DNA of 45,709 nucleotides. Source: a virus. The notes beneath the pieces are model-generated. The model saw only the letters and a list, made by a program, of their open reading frames with translations. It did no database searches and had not been told where the DNA came from. The stretch lies in IMG/VR virus record IMGVR_UViG_3300025889_000205, positions 1 to 45,709 of that record; one strand, 5' to 3'. Position numbers and translations under genes: made by a program. This document shows positions 20,634 to 28,382 of this stretch, piece by piece (position 1 is the first letter of the stretch; each line of letters opens with the position of its first letter).

Positions 20634-20808
20634 ACCCGGCTCTGTCTGGACAGACCGCAACGGCCGCCGCCTGGTAGTCGAGAGCGAGTCGTTCCGCTGG
20701 AGCACTCGCACCGTCCACCTGAAGCCCGCTCCAGGGCAGAAGGGGCGCCGCACCGAGATCAGCAAAGACCGCTTCCTCCGCACGTTCGCCCCCGCCTCCC
20801 ATGACTGA
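20611..20808 (+). CDS. Small beta-rich protein, 65 aa
   Basis: SVWTDRNGRRLVVESESFRW then TVHLKPAPGQKGRRTEISKD: strands in an SH3-like order, a pattern often seen in tiny phage nucleic-acid or adaptor proteins. Not recognised. It overlaps both neighbours. Confidence 0.56.
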   Translation: MTYSTPLEPGSVWTDRNGRRLVVESESFRWSTRTVHLKPAPGQKGRRTEISKDRFLRTFAPASHD

Positions 20809-21238
20809 CCTCGCCTCCCGCCTCGCCGAAGCCGACGACCGCACGCTCTCCGCATTGCTCGCCTCCCACCTGTTCGGCCACATCGTGAACAACACGTGGG
20901 AGGACGCCCACGACATCGAGGTGGGTCTCGGTGCCCATCAACGCCTGGAGACGATCCCCCTCTACCTCACCCCCTCCGGTGCCCTCGCCGTGATCGAGGC
21001 GATGGGGGAGAAGGGGTACGCGGCCTCTCTCTTCTTCGACCCGCAGGTCAGCATCCCCGAGAAGCACGAGTGTCGCTTTGTCCACTATGCAGAAGGACGG
21101 CCCCTGAGTCGGGGACGAGGGATGGCATACGCTCACACGCTGCCCCGCGCCGTCGCCGAGTCCGCGCTCCTCGCCCTCCACGCCGCCGGGGACCTGCCCC
21201 CGGACGCCCTCGCAATTTTGAGGGGCTCGGATGACTGA
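20801..21238 (+). CDS. Hypothetical protein, 145 aa
   Basis: Helical start (ASRLAEADDRTLSALLASHL), a GLGAHQRLETIPLYLTPSGA element and a C-terminal AHTLPRAVAESALLALHAAG helix, resembling the 12508-12945 protein in its ending (helix in which Leu/Ala precede a GDL). Not recognised further. Confidence 0.64.
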   Translation: MTDLASRLAEADDRTLSALLASHLFGHIVNNTWEDAHDIEVGLGAHQRLETIPLYLTPSGALAVIEAMGEKGYAASLFFDPQVSIPEKHECRFVHYAEGRPLSRGRGMAYAHTLPRAVAESALLALHAAGDLPPDALAILRGSDD

Positions 21239-21262
21239 AAGTCGTTATCTTACAAACACATC

Positions 21263-21297
21263 GGGCCGCCCCCGTGCGTCAACACGCGGGGCGGCCC
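21263..21297 (+). terminator. Long GC-rich hairpin ahead of the HNH gene
   Basis: GGGCCGCCCC-CGTG pairs with CACG-CGGGGCGGCCC around CGTCAA, a 14-pair stem with one bulged base. No T tract follows. It could insulate the mobile nuclease gene from upstream transcription or hide its start. Confidence 0.5.
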
Positions 21298-21326
21298 TAA
21301 CCAACCACAACAGAAGAGGTGTTGCG

Positions 21327-22061
21327 ATGGCTACCCACAAGGTAGGCGTGCCCGAGCAATGGCGCGTCGTGAAGGGAACGAATGGCCTGTATGAGGTCAG
21401 CAACCAAGGGCGGGTCTGTTCGCGCTTCGGGAAAGGTCGGCGGATCCTGACTCCGGGGCCGCCAAGCGCCGAATACCCAAGCGTCGCAGTGGGGATCAGC
21501 GGTGCGCGGAGGCGTCGATCCGTACACCGGCTCGTCGCAGCGGCATTCATCCCCAACCCGGAATCGAAGCCGCAGGTCAACCACCTGGATGGCTGCAAGT
21601 GGAACAACCATGTTGGCAACCTAGAGTGGGCCACTGCTGGGGAGAATAGTAGGCACGCAATAAGGACAGGCCTGACTAGACCGCGAAGAGGCGAGGCGGC
21701 GGGAACAGCGGTCCTGACGCGAAAAGATGTGGAGACGATTCGCAACATGGCGAAGACTGATGGCGCACAGACAATCGCGCGCCGATTCAACGTCTCACGA
21801 GGCTGCGTGAACGACATCCTGAGAGGCCGTAGATGGAAACATCTTGGACCACCACCGCAGCGACTGCCCGGATCTCCTGCCCAATCGGTTTCAGAGATCG
21901 ACTCAAATGGTCAGGTCATTGCGGAATTCAGTTCGATGCGGGATGCAGAGCGCCGAACCGGCATCCACCGGAACGTCATTAAGCAGGCCGCTCGCACCGG
22001 TCGTCCGGCACGGTGTGGCCGACGGTTTGCCTTCAGCCTCACCCCCAACTCCGATGCCTGA
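21327..22061 (+). CDS. Free-standing HNH homing endonuclease
   Basis: 244 aa from ATG 21327. The N-terminal NUMOD4-type segment is EQWRVVKGTNGLYEVSNQGR. The HNH core is VHRLVAAAFIPNPE, QVNHLDGCKWNNHVGNLEWA. NAVLTRKDVETIRNM-like and RRFNVSRGCVNDILRGRRW provide a DNA-binding helix-turn-helix. The last third (SSMRDAERRTGIHRNVIKQA) is a NUMOD1 repeat. All core residues (H, N, N) appear intact. It sits between two ordinary early genes behind a long hairpin, as a mobile intruder. Confidence 0.88.
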   Translation: MATHKVGVPEQWRVVKGTNGLYEVSNQGRVCSRFGKGRRILTPGPPSAEYPSVAVGISGARRRRSVHRLVAAAFIPNPESKPQVNHLDGCKWNNHVGNLEWATAGENSRHAIRTGLTRPRRGEAAGTAVLTRKDVETIRNMAKTDGAQTIARRFNVSRGCVNDILRGRRWKHLGPPPQRLPGSPAQSVSEIDSNGQVIAEFSSMRDAERRTGIHRNVIKQAARTGRPARCGRRFAFSLTPNSDA

Positions 22062-22380
22062 CCTCAACCTCTACCGTGTCTCGAAGCGCGGCGACTACAG
22101 CCTCGTTGTGCGAGCCGCTACCGGCTCTCGCGCCGTCACCCTCGCGCGCGCCTGCGATCCCTCGCCTGACGACGACGGCCGCCGGGCAGACTATGCGCCG
22201 ACGAAGATCCTTGACACCCTCTGTCCACCGACTGAGGGAGAGGCCGTGTGGGATTCGTGGACCTGTGCCAAGTGCGGGGAGGGCTACGTCGCCACCGCCG
22301 GGTGCGCCTGTGGTGGCAGCCTCGTGTTCGCCACGCCCGCCTCGGGCGCCCTCGCCCTGCTTTCGCCCGCCCTCTCCTGA
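22054..22380 (+). CDS. Hypothetical protein with C-terminal zinc ribbon, 108 aa
   Basis: LNLYRVSKRGDYSLVVRAAT forms strands; ADYAPTKILDTLCPPTEGEA precedes WTCAKCGEGYVATAGCACGG, a four-Cys zinc motif. The start overlaps the HNH stop by eight bases and uses the CCGATG context, suggesting the HNH gene landed directly upstream. Confidence 0.66.
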   Translation: MPDLNLYRVSKRGDYSLVVRAATGSRAVTLARACDPSPDDDGRRADYAPTKILDTLCPPTEGEAVWDSWTCAKCGEGYVATAGCACGGSLVFATPASGALALLSPALS

Positions 22381-22421
22381 GAGACCCGACACCCCCGGAC
22401 ACCACCGACCTATCATCCACT

Positions 22422-22769
22422 ATGGCAACCCGAACCGGAATCACCCTCACCCCCAACGAGTCCGAAGTCGTCACCGACTGGCAGGAGGACCGACGCAAGC
22501 AGAAGCGCGGGTCCGTCGGCGACCTCGCCGCCCAGCTCGAAATCGACCGCTCCACGCTCTCGCGTTGGTCCAACGGATCACGCTCCATGTCGGAGGGCTA
22601 CACCCGTGCCGTCCTCGGCGTCATGCGATCCGAGGACCCGACGCACTTCATCCGCCTCGACGTGGTGGCGGGGGAGGACCTGCGCGCCGTGCTCCGCAAG
22701 ATCCGGCACATGGAGCTCGCGGCGACTCCGACCGCGGGGCGCGGACGCTGCTTCGCGGTCGGCGTCTGA
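22422..22769 (+). CDS. XRE-type helix-turn-helix regulator, 115 aa
   Basis: SVGDLAAQLEIDRSTLSRWS and NGSRSMSEGYTRAVLGVMR are the Cro/CI-like helix-turn-helix. A charged N-terminal helix (DWQEDRRKQKRG) and a C-terminal AGEDLRAVLRKIRHMELAA helix complete it. It ends the plus block before the two GIY-YIG genes and may be a late or middle switch. Confidence 0.76.
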   Translation: MATRTGITLTPNESEVVTDWQEDRRKQKRGSVGDLAAQLEIDRSTLSRWSNGSRSMSEGYTRAVLGVMRSEDPTHFIRLDVVAGEDLRAVLRKIRHMELAATPTAGRGRCFAVGV

Positions 22770-22786
22770 GACTGCGCACGATGCCC

Positions 22787-23383
22787 TCAGACGCGCCCCT
22801 CGTTCACGGCCGACACAAGACGCTCCGCCGTGTCCTCCGTCCATCCTGCGGCAACGAGCGCGTCATGGTGGCGCGCGTTCAACTTCGTCCGCCGCTTCGA
22901 CCTGTCAAGGACGGGCTGAAGCGCGGCCTTCAGCGCCGCCTCCAGCCAGCGCGCGTGCTCGGGAGGGCAGGGCACCGCGAACCAGTCCGCCCGCATGATG
23001 CCCCACGCGCCAGGGACCACGTTGGAACCGGACGCCCGGCCAGGGTTGCCACGCTCCACCTCGGACTCGTGACGGATTCGCCGCGCGTCAAGGTCGGAGG
23101 TCATGCCGACGTAGAGCACCTGCCCGGTCTTGGGGTCGCGGGCCACGTAGACGACCGGGTCCGCCAACCGGAGGCGCGGGACGTAGAGGAGTCGGTCGGT
23201 GCCGATCTCCACGCCACCGAGGATCGCAGGCGCGTCCACGGTGGCGACGGGCGCGGCGACCTCGACAGATACCGCGCGACGCACGGTGTCGGCCGACATA
23301 GATTCACGGGTGCCGATGAAGTCGCCGAGGTCGGCGAGCGAGCCGCGGGCAGAGTCGCCGGGCGATGGAGTGTCGGGAGTCAT
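22787..23383 (-). CDS. GIY-YIG nuclease-type protein (minus strand)
   Basis: 198 aa from ATG 23383. PVVYVARDPKTGQVLYVGMT then SDLDARRIRHESEVE are the two strands, the YVG motif and the catalytic Arg helix. HARWLEAALKAALQPVLD holds the metal-binding Glu. 'GIY' is replaced by VYV, as in divergent members. It stands on the minus strand in a plus block and is divergent from a second GIY-YIG gene. Confidence 0.75.
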   Translation of the reverse strand: MTPDTPSPGDSARGSLADLGDFIGTRESMSADTVRRAVSVEVAAPVATVDAPAILGGVEIGTDRLLYVPRLRLADPVVYVARDPKTGQVLYVGMTSDLDARRIRHESEVERGNPGRASGSNVVPGAWGIMRADWFAVPCPPEHARWLEAALKAALQPVLDRSKRRTKLNARHHDALVAAGWTEDTAERLVSAVNEGRV

Positions 23384-23498
23384 GGGCGTGGCGAGAGGGG
23401 ATGGAATGTAGCGCAGGCCACAAGGCGCCACGACCAGGGCCCGAAAACGGCCCGGAATGGGAACCTGTGGGCTCAATTCTCAATAACACTAATTCGAG

Positions 23499-23526
23499 GT
23501 GTGGCGGCATAGGACGCGCGCCACAC
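23499..23526. promoter_or_regulatory. Inverted repeat between the divergent GIY-YIG genes
   Basis: GTGTGGCG (23499-23506) and CGCCACAC (23519-23526) are perfect arms around 12 bases. TACCTTGG (23533-23540), a Bacteroidota-style -7-like motif, follows 20 bases before the plus gene. The upstream 23471-23495 stretch is unusually AT-rich for this genome. Confidence 0.4.
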
Positions 23527-23559
23527 TTGCCATACCTTGGGGGACACGCCCCCGCCGGA

Positions 23560-24039
23560 ATGACCGATCCCGCCCCCATCGACCTACTGACAGAGGCCCC
23601 GCCCGGGGGGCGTCGGGACATCCATCTGGTCCGCCAGATACGGGAGCGCCGTGATCGGATCATGGAGAGTGTGGGGGAGGGTCTTGCAGCACAGAGGGTG
23701 ATCGTGCCGCGCCTGGACCTTCTTGACGAGGCGCCGGAGTCTACAGTGTACCTGATCTGGGGCGACGCGCACGTGGGCCCGGAGAGAGAGATGGTCCGGG
23801 ACGCCCTGCTGTACGTCGGGCAGACGGTCGCATGGAAGCGCAGGTGGTATCGGCACCGGAAGGCCATGACCCACTGTGGGCACCGTCTGACTCGGGTGCG
23901 ATTCCTCTCCGTTCCGCGCGGCGACCTCGGCGCCGTTGAGGCGGCCTGCATTCGGTTCCTCCGCCCCCTACTGAACAAGAAGACGCGCGAGGCCCCGTCT
24001 GCTGAAGACCATGCCGTCATGGAGGCCCTTGCGCCATAG
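23560..24039 (+). CDS. GIY-YIG nuclease-type protein (plus strand)
   Basis: 159 aa from ATG 23560. STVYLIWGDAHVG, then ALLYVGQTVAWKRRWYRHRK gives Tyr, YVG and the catalytic Arg helix. LGAVEAACIRFLRPLLNKK holds the catalytic Glu and the terminal Asn typical of the family. The sequence differs strongly from its divergent neighbour, so the two are not a recent duplication. Confidence 0.8.
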   Translation: MTDPAPIDLLTEAPPGGRRDIHLVRQIRERRDRIMESVGEGLAAQRVIVPRLDLLDEAPESTVYLIWGDAHVGPEREMVRDALLYVGQTVAWKRRWYRHRKAMTHCGHRLTRVRFLSVPRGDLGAVEAACIRFLRPLLNKKTREAPSAEDHAVMEALAP

Positions 24040-24109
24040 GTGCGAACTCTCGCAGGGGGATTGCTCCTCGCCTCGCAGGGCGCACCTGCAGCACAATACG
24101 ACTACCCCG

Positions 24110-24514
24110 ATGGACACCACCGAGCCCATGCCTACTGCCTTCGCCGTCCTCGTCTCTCGCACTGGAGAGGGTGCCCGTCTCTGGAACGGGTCCGACGAAC
24201 TGCCGATCAACTACTGGCACCACCCGTGCGGCATGAAGCCCACGGCGAACCCGCCGGGCTACGAGGGTGTCCCGATGGTGCAGCCCGTCAACGCCGTACG
24301 ATTCCCTGTGCTGCGCTTCGCCACGATGGGGGAGGCCGAGATCGCGGCGGACTTCTTCAACGCCCTGTGGGGCAAGGGTGCAAGCCAGGAGGGGTGGCGC
24401 GAGGACGTGTACCCCGGCGAGTACGTCGGGCGGGCCGTCGAGGTGGACGCCGAGCCGAACGTGACCCTCTCCGCATCCGGCTTCGCCCCGATCCCCGTTG
24501 GCCTTTTCGCCTGA
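24110..24514 (+). CDS. Hypothetical protein, 134 aa
   Basis: Mixed alpha/beta: TAFAVLVSRTGEGARLWNGS, VNAVRFPVLRFATMGEAEIA and ADFFNALWGKGASQEGWRED. ATG 24110 in a CCCCGATG context. Not recognised. Confidence 0.64.
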   Translation: MDTTEPMPTAFAVLVSRTGEGARLWNGSDELPINYWHHPCGMKPTANPPGYEGVPMVQPVNAVRFPVLRFATMGEAEIAADFFNALWGKGASQEGWREDVYPGEYVGRAVEVDAEPNVTLSASGFAPIPVGLFA

Positions 24515-24544
24515 CGCCCTCCGTCCCTCCTGACACCCGAACCG

Positions 24545-24754
24545 ATGAACGTAGACGCCCTCGCAGCCGCGCTCGAGATGAACCGCAAGATCAGCCGATA
24601 CCAGGCGCTTATCCGAGCAATGGACGAAGCCGCGCCCCCTGCGGACTCCACTTGCGACGAGCCCGGCATCACCTTCTCCGAGGCGGTCAGCCGCTCCCTC
24701 CGCGACGAGGGGCACCCGCTGTTCCAGGAGGACCAGCCCGCCTTTTCCTTCTGA
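24545..24754 (+). CDS. Small hypothetical protein, 69 aa
   Basis: ALAAALEMNRKISRYQALIR is a helix, followed by an acidic linker and ITFSEAVSRSLRDEGHPLF. Start in the ACCGATG context. Last gene before the terminator-like stem at 24765. Confidence 0.6.
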   Translation: MNVDALAAALEMNRKISRYQALIRAMDEAAPPADSTCDEPGITFSEAVSRSLRDEGHPLFQEDQPAFSF

Positions 24755-24764
24755 CCTCCCCCGT

Positions 24765-24793
24765 CCCCTCCCCTGTGGACTAGAGGGGAGGGG
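24765..24793 (+). terminator. Perfect 10-bp stem-loop ending the early block
   Basis: CCCCTCCCCT (24765-24774) and AGGGGAGGGG (24784-24793) pair perfectly around a nine-base loop. No T tract. It lies 10 bases after the last codon of the 69-aa gene. The rest of the gap to 24973 holds a short GAGACGA-type tandem repeat (about 24827-24855) and nothing else I can name. Confidence 0.6.
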
Positions 24794-24973
24794 CTAACCC
24801 AACCGCCGGACACCGGCACCCCCCCATGAGAGACGAGACGACAGACGAGACGGACGGATAGCCGTAGAACAGATGGCCGGTTAGCCGCGTGCCCCGTCGC
24901 GGCCTCACAGACCCACCGCCGACGCTACGCGGGCACGTCGGCCTACAGCGGCAAGTTATGCCGCCCGAGCAAC

Positions 24974-25246
24974 ATGGCCCAAGAAAAGACCTGGACTGAG
25001 CAGCTACTCGAAGATGCCGGGTGGCGCTGCATGGGCATCGGCTACCACCAGTTCGTGACGATGCGGTATCGCTCCGTGCTCGGCACCGTCCATAAGCTCG
25101 AAGCTGACGACGAGCCGTACCGAGCGGATCGGTACCGATGGGAAGCCCGCGTGGTCAACGCTCCGAAGGTCGTCGGCTTCGCGCCGGACCTCCAAACAGC
25201 GTGCGCCGCCGTCCGCCACGCCTTCGCCGTTCCCCAGGCGGCATAA
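24974..25246 (+). CDS. Hypothetical protein, 90 aa
   Basis: Aromatic-rich alpha/beta: EQLLEDAGWRCMGIGYHQFV, TMRYRSVLGTVHKLEADDEP and APDLQTACAAVRHAFAVPQA. It is separated from the early operon by the stem at 24765 and faces the tail-fibre gene tail to tail. Not recognised. Confidence 0.66.
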   Translation: MAQEKTWTEQLLEDAGWRCMGIGYHQFVTMRYRSVLGTVHKLEADDEPYRADRYRWEARVVNAPKVVGFAPDLQTACAAVRHAFAVPQAA

Positions 25247-25280
25247 CAGGTGTTCGGCGTCCCGGCGCCGCATACACCCG

Positions 25281-28200
25281 CTACACGTAGGCTCGCCACC
25301 CCTCCGGGTGGGCGGCCTCGGCCTCCAGCAGTTGCGGGCTCGTGAAGTACTTCACCCGCACCCGCACACGCGCCCCCGTCGGCCACGACCCGACCGGCTT
25401 GAAGTGGATGCGGAGCTGGTCCCCGTACCCGGTCGCCGTGGCGGGCATCCGGTAGGCCGTCCGCGAGGAGTTGCCGTCACGGACCCCGAACACCTTCGTG
25501 ACGCCCGCGCGGAAGCCGGGCACGAGGTCCAGCGCCGAGGCGGTCGAGTCCACCGCGCCGGGCCGCGAGAGTCGCACCACGTCGTCCGCCAGCATGAACG
25601 TCTCGGGATCGTCGGACGTGACCTCCATCTCCATCTCATAGGGCACCCCGAAGATGGAGGGCGTGTAGTTCGTCGTCCCGCTCATGGCGAACGAGAACTC
25701 GGCTTCCGCCTTGCGGTCGAGGACGCGCCGGATGCCGCCCGCGTTGAACGTGATGGACTCCTTCACGTAGCACGCCCACACGCCGTTCACCTCGCCGTTG
25801 ATGATGAGGTGGTCGATGGAGGCCGGGTAGTCGGGGTAGCGCGTGACGAGGTCCGCGGTGGGGAACAGGTTGAAGGCGTCGGTCCCGCCGTTGATCTCCA
25901 GCGTCCCGATCCGCAGGCCCGCCGCCTCCTCGGCTATGCTGAGGAGCGTCGACGGCGCGGTGCGGTCGCCGACCGGCGCGGGCGCGTCGGCCAGGTGCAG
26001 GATCATGTGTCCGACGTGGAGCATGGCGCCCGGCCCCTCCACGTCCACCGCGGAGCCGACCACCTTGCCGATCTCGAAGCGGTGCACGACCAGTTGGGAG
26101 CCGTTCTGTACGTCGATGCCGCGGCAGTTGAAGGACGCCTCCTGTTCGCCCAGGTGGATCGAGGAGAACGCGCCGCGGGCGTTGACCGCCGACAGGGCGC
26201 GCGTGGCCTTCGGGACGTACAGGTCGCCCCCCACGTAGGCGCCGTAGACGAACACGGGCGCCGCGAGGCCGGTGGACGTCGTGACCTCGATGTGCGCGCT
26301 CTCCAGCTGCACGCTCGGCACCTCCTCGGTCAGGAAGAAGGCGTGCTCCTGCCCCCACGTGGCGCTGTCACCCTCGGCCAGCGTGCCGCTCGTGACGCGG
26401 AGCTTCGAGGTGGGCGCCGAGACGAGGGAGACCCGGCCCATGTCGAGTCGCTGGATGCCGCCCAGCCCCGCCGGGCGGGCCATCGCGATCTTCAACTCCG
26501 TACACGCCGGATCCACGTACGCGTACCCCGACACCTCGGCCAGCGTGCCGGTCACCGGCACGCTGATCGTGGTCGGGCTCACGCCGTCGTCCACAATGAG
26601 ATCCCACGTCGTGGCGGTGTCGATCTTGCGGACCTCCAGCGAGAACTTGACCCACTGCCCGGCCAGTTCGACCACCTCGTCTACGCCCGCCGTCTCCACG
26701 GTGTAGGTCAGTCGCCCGCCGACACCGGAGGACGCGTAGGTCACGCGGTCGGCGGCGCGGCCGTTGGACAGGGCCACCGCGGCTTCCGGCGCCACGGACG
26801 GCGTGCCTCCCGAGGTCGAGGTCTTGACCCATTCCGGCTCGTCGAGCGCGTCGGGGTAGTCCACCGCGTTCTCCGGGATCTGCCGGGGGCGAATCCAGCC
26901 GGTCGAGCCGGTCAGCCCGAGCGGATCGTCGGTCTCCGGATCGCCCGTGTAGCCGTCATCCAGGGCCGCGACCGCGCCCCCGTCGAACACGAACACGCTC
27001 CGCTCCACGGCCGGATTCCCGTCGCCGAGGAACTTCCGATAGTCGTGCTTCTTGACCTGCATGGTCGGCTCGGCGGTCCAGATCACCTCCGTGATCCCGT
27101 CCGCCGTGCCCGTGATCTTGGCGACCGTGAGCGTGTCCGTGTCGGGCTGCTGCGGGAGCGGCTGCTTCGTCTCGATCGTGCACGTCCCGTCGCCGTTGTC
27201 CGTCGCCGACAGGATCTCCAGGAAGCCTTCCCAGCCCGGCTCGACAGAGTCGAAGGGGTTGCGCCCGGCGCGGAGGTAGAGGAGCCTTCCCACCGTGAAC
27301 TCGGCGGGCAGGGGCACCGGGAGCGTGACGCTGTGCGTCCCCCATGCGAGGTCGGCGTCGCCCGCGGCCACGTCCACCATGACGGCGGGCACGGAGCCCA
27401 ACAGGTGCTCGTCGGTGAACGCCTCCGCTCCTTCGAAGTCGAGCCACACGGGCCGGATGAACAGGGCCGTGTTGTCGGGGTAGGCGCCGGGGTCCGCGTT
27501 GGTGGCGCCGGGCGTGAACACGATGCGCCCACCGTCGCGGAACACCTTCCGCACCTTGCCCCCGACGGGTCCGGCGCTGTTGGTGTAGAACGCCCGGTCC
27601 AGCGTCACGACGCCGGGGGAGCCGTCCCGCCCGGCGGCCTCGGCGCGGGCCACCATCTCGATGAGCGCCGCCGTGTCGCCTGTGAGTGCCGGGGTGTCGG
27701 GCTCGCCCGTGCCCGGCGTGCCCGCGGTCAACCAGTCGGTGCGGCGGACGCGGGGCAGGATGCGGTAGCGCGTGGCGGCGTCGTCCAGGGCGTTGAAGGC
27801 GACCCGGATCTCGGTGTCGCTCACGTAGGTCTCGGAGAGCGCGAGCGACGGGTTGGCGACGGCGGAGGGCAGGACCGTGGCCCGCGTCCGCTCCACGATG
27901 ACGCCCGGCTTCAGGGGGCCGGGAGGACCTACCAGCAGACCCGCGGCGACGGCGGCGGCAACGCTCGTCGCCTCCGGGTCGGTGATCTCCAGCGCCACCG
28001 CCACGTCCACCGAGTCGAGGGGGCTGGTGGCGTCGACGGCGTACGAGGCATCGGTCTTGACGCGGAGCTGCGCCCACGGTGACGAGTTGCCGCCTGCAGA
28101 GATCACGTGGAGCGTCAGCGTGGCGCGCGAGAGCGCCGCCACCTCGGCGCCCGTGAACGCGACCGTGAACGTGCCCTGCGAGGGACCGACGGTGACGGTC

Positions 28201-28382
28201 TTCGGCGCGAGCAGGGCCGCGGTCTTGTTGCGCCCGGCGCCGAGTTGCGCCGAGAAGCCGGACAGGTCCACGGGTTCACCCGCCTGCGCATGCCCATCCG
28301 CATAGACGACGTGAAAGGTGAGCGTCGTGCCGAGCGTTTGGTCGGGCGACGTGTACAGCGTGACGGGGGTGGGCGCACTCAT
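25281..28382 (-). CDS. Tail fibre / receptor-binding protein
   Basis: 1033 aa from ATG 28382 (ATGA with the hub gene). Residues about 1-110 (PVTLYTSPDQTLGTTLTFHV; EPVDLSGFSAQL; VSFTGAEV-like strands) match the BppU-type baseplate-binding N-terminus. A GPPGPLKPG spacer follows at about 155. The middle is strand-rich with carbohydrate-module-like repeats. From about 750 on, runs such as GAMLHVGHMILHLADAPAPV and IDHLIINGEVNGVWACYVKE suggest a right-handed beta-helix. It should bind the host surface, possibly with depolymerase activity that I cannot confirm. Last gene of the late operon. Confidence 0.78.
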   Translation of the reverse strand: MSAPTPVTLYTSPDQTLGTTLTFHVVYADGHAQAGEPVDLSGFSAQLGAGRNKTAALLAPKTVTVGPSQGTFTVAFTGAEVAALSRATLTLHVISAGGNSSPWAQLRVKTDASYAVDATSPLDSVDVAVALEITDPEATSVAAAVAAGLLVGPPGPLKPGVIVERTRATVLPSAVANPSLALSETYVSDTEIRVAFNALDDAATRYRILPRVRRTDWLTAGTPGTGEPDTPALTGDTAALIEMVARAEAAGRDGSPGVVTLDRAFYTNSAGPVGGKVRKVFRDGGRIVFTPGATNADPGAYPDNTALFIRPVWLDFEGAEAFTDEHLLGSVPAVMVDVAAGDADLAWGTHSVTLPVPLPAEFTVGRLLYLRAGRNPFDSVEPGWEGFLEILSATDNGDGTCTIETKQPLPQQPDTDTLTVAKITGTADGITEVIWTAEPTMQVKKHDYRKFLGDGNPAVERSVFVFDGGAVAALDDGYTGDPETDDPLGLTGSTGWIRPRQIPENAVDYPDALDEPEWVKTSTSGGTPSVAPEAAVALSNGRAADRVTYASSGVGGRLTYTVETAGVDEVVELAGQWVKFSLEVRKIDTATTWDLIVDDGVSPTTISVPVTGTLAEVSGYAYVDPACTELKIAMARPAGLGGIQRLDMGRVSLVSAPTSKLRVTSGTLAEGDSATWGQEHAFFLTEEVPSVQLESAHIEVTTSTGLAAPVFVYGAYVGGDLYVPKATRALSAVNARGAFSSIHLGEQEASFNCRGIDVQNGSQLVVHRFEIGKVVGSAVDVEGPGAMLHVGHMILHLADAPAPVGDRTAPSTLLSIAEEAAGLRIGTLEINGGTDAFNLFPTADLVTRYPDYPASIDHLIINGEVNGVWACYVKESITFNAGGIRRVLDRKAEAEFSFAMSGTTNYTPSIFGVPYEMEMEVTSDDPETFMLADDVVRLSRPGAVDSTASALDLVPGFRAGVTKVFGVRDGNSSRTAYRMPATATGYGDQLRIHFKPVGSWPTGARVRVRVKYFTSPQLLEAEAAHPEGWRAYV

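Noticed and set aside
20595-22053. CCTCACCCCCAACTCC present before the genes at 20611 and 22054
   Set aside because: Tempting as a duplication flanking the HNH gene, but the same codons recur inside another gene (near 22443), so shared Leu-Thr-Pro-Asn codon use explains it.
24827-24855. GAGACGA-type short tandem repeat as CRISPR or iteron
   Set aside because: Units are too short and too few and no spacers are present.
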